Of a DNA stretch of 64,000 nt, positions 62,337 through 64,000 are shown piece after piece. The position numbers were made by a program, and so were the translations under genes. The stretch spans positions 554,501-618,500 of the forward strand of contig WPIO01000161.1 of the NCBI GenBank assembly GCA_009760855.2. The letters are read 5' to 3'. The DNA is from Cristatella mucedo. Its lineage: Eukaryota; Bryozoa; Phylactolaemata; Cristatellidae. The notes beneath the pieces are model-generated. The model was not told where the DNA came from, did no database searches, and was given only the letters and a program-made list of their open reading frames with translations. Position 1 is the first letter of the stretch, and every line of letters begins with the position of its first letter.

Positions 62337-63589
62337 GGCGCTCTAGGGCAGGGAGGAAAAGCCACGAATACGAGGCTAAACGAAGTGCGACGCGAGACAG
62401 CGAGCAGCGTTCCGCCAGCAGTAAGTGCTTTCGAGGTGCGTTTACGGAGGGGTCACCAGCGTCTGGCCGAAACCGAGCGGAAGCTCTCAGCTCTAAGGAT
62501 TGTGACTCGTTCGAGCGTACGAATACGGACATTTTCTCCACTGATAGTATAACCGCACGACTTCGAGTCGTGTTTGTTGGCATTAGGTCATATTGAGGAG
62601 CAGGCCCAAAGCAACCTGCGCTCGCTTTACTTTTTGGGGATTAAGTGTCTCGACAGTTAAAGGGTGAGTGAAGAAGAAACCCAAGTCGAGAAAGCCTGAC
62701 TGCACATTAAACTAAACCAGTAGAGCACGAAAGACGATGCCACGGAATCCTAAATTTTAGTACAGAGATAAAAACATATTTTACGACTGAGATCAGACCT
62801 CATTAGTTAGCTATTTCTCGCTCCATCAATGATAGGTCTGCAGATAAGTGCGTTTTAGCCCAGCTCAGTAGCACTTAATTCTAGAATTTTTTAAATATTT
62901 TCAAAATTTTATAACCTAAAGATCCTTTAAAGTTTGTGAACATTAAGTAATGCAGTGAATGGGCCTAAGGCTGGTTCGCTAGCGGTGTGATAAGGGCCTA
63001 CTTCCTATATAGGCACACATTCCGTACATAACACATTTTGCACAGCTAAAAATACTTCCGTCAGGTACCCATCACACTCCGAAAATGTGCAGACACCTGA
63101 TTGGTGAGGTCGTCTTAAACTTCTGCTGAATACACGTCTACTGAATACACATACGCTGCCTTGCTCCCCATATGGCAGACACTGCCGAGACATGCTACAC
63201 CTGCTTATCCATGTAAAGCAATAACTTAATTCGGCCACTGTGTTGGCTAAATAATAAAGGGCAGTCCCCATTTTCGATTCCACTGCACCAATATAAACAC
63301 ACTTTTTTCACTTCCCAAAAGGTGGGGTTAATCATGAGTCTCCTAGGAGCCGAATTGAAGCAGTCTGATTGTAAATCATACTTGTTTGGCAAGGGATATA
63401 GCAAAAGCGAACGGTATATCTAAATACGTTCCAATCGTCAACCGAATGGCGCAGAAGTGGCCAGATGTATCCAACTCATGCCAACCTACACACCACCAGC
63501 GGTCAATCGGTACAAAGGGGGCGGGACGGCTTCTGGGGTAATGGAGGGGGCGGGGCTATTGCGATAGTCAGCCCGGCAGCAGAAAATTT
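62337..63589. other. Interval upstream of the EEP gene without a recognised gene
   Basis: The first 250 bp are GC-rich and may hold the EEP promoter. The 155-codon + frame at 62085-62552 is a shadow of the EEP gene and its leader. AT-rich with no motif beyond 62600. Confidence 0.45.
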
Positions 63590-64000
63590 TTATAATAAGA
63601 ATATTAATAATACACTTGATAAAGAACCCTCAGAGAACTCAATCTCTTTCACATTTGCTGCAAAGGGAAGCGCGATTGAAAGGTGAGTAATATCATGCTT
63701 GATAAACATGAATAATATGGTTAGCGGTGACATGCACAGGGTCAGCATGCAAATGTGGTTAGTGGCAGCATGCACAGTGTCAGCACGCATAAGCACATCA
63801 AGGACGAATCACAGGGACCCACTAAATGCTGTCCTAAATAGGTGTGTTTTCAAGTTCTTTTTAAATGTGGTCAAGTCAGGGGATGTTGTGACGAAAGTCG
63901 AGTGGGAGTTCCAGGCTTTGGGAGCATACGAACTAAATGCATGGTCTCCAAAGGATTTGAGGTTTGTACGAGGTATTGGTAGACTGTTGGATTCCGAAAA
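63590..64000 (-). mobile_element. LINE-A copy 14, running off the window end
   Basis: Tail, hairpin (one arm decayed), 3' UTR and ORF2 end ([11 protein letters not shown].., then SNSLPIPRT) in reverse orientation, reaching the window end without a 5' boundary. Confidence 0.88.

Noticed and set aside
60821-62552. Several + strand ORFs (251, 204 and 155 codons)
   Set aside because: Opposite-strand shadows of the EEP gene; Arg- and Ala-rich, without domains.

Overview
The window looks like nuclear DNA from an animal, probably an invertebrate. Coding sequence is split by introns with GT-AG borders, and there are many 5'-truncated non-LTR retrotransposons, tRNA-derived SINEs, a MITE, a Polinton-type DNA polymerase relic and many microsatellites. 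I see no prokaryotic operon, rRNA gene or CRISPR array. The phylum cannot be fixed from sequence alone. All gene models come from reading frames, splice-site phase and remembered family motifs; no search was run.

TERT region, about 4.1-19.1 kb, + strand: roughly 18 exons encode a telomerase reverse transcriptase. The CP-like, QFP, T, 1, 2, A, IFD-like, B', C, D and E (WCG) motifs and the C-terminal extension appear in the correct order, and every assigned junction keeps codon phase. The N-terminal (TEN) domain was not found. The introns hold a LINE copy in sense, remnants of a second LINE family, two SINE-1 copies and long GT, CA and GTAT arrays. Between 19.1 and 29 kb I recognise no gene, only repeat fragments, one MITE and low-complexity DNA.

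Repeat region, 29-57 kb: a minisatellite (25-nt units changing to 22-nt units), then a LINE copy whose 5' end carries a perfect 29-bp inverted repeat. On the - strand from 31.5 to 46 kb there are about a dozen decayed copies of one unrecognised gene whose core reads as a PD-(D/E)XK nuclease fold (a GE-x(1-2)-WV helix, AAGD, IEVKNK). The copies are partly organised as tandem segmental duplications of about 4.1-4.2 kb. A decayed protein-primed (Polinton/Maverick-like) family B DNA polymerase, 43.3-45.5 kb on the - strand, lies inside the last unit. Further LINE, SINE and LTR fragments follow to 57 kb.

GC-rich gene pair, 58.4-62.4 kb: a four-exon IRG-like (immunity-related) GTPase on + with a candidate N-myristoylation start, and a convergent, intronless endonuclease/exonuclease/phosphatase (EEP) family gene on -. 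The window ends in a LINE copy on -.

Repeat ecology: the main LINE ends in a short hairpin followed by (TTA)n. A tRNA-derived SINE family (SINE-2) carries a very similar tail, which suggests that it uses the LINE machinery.
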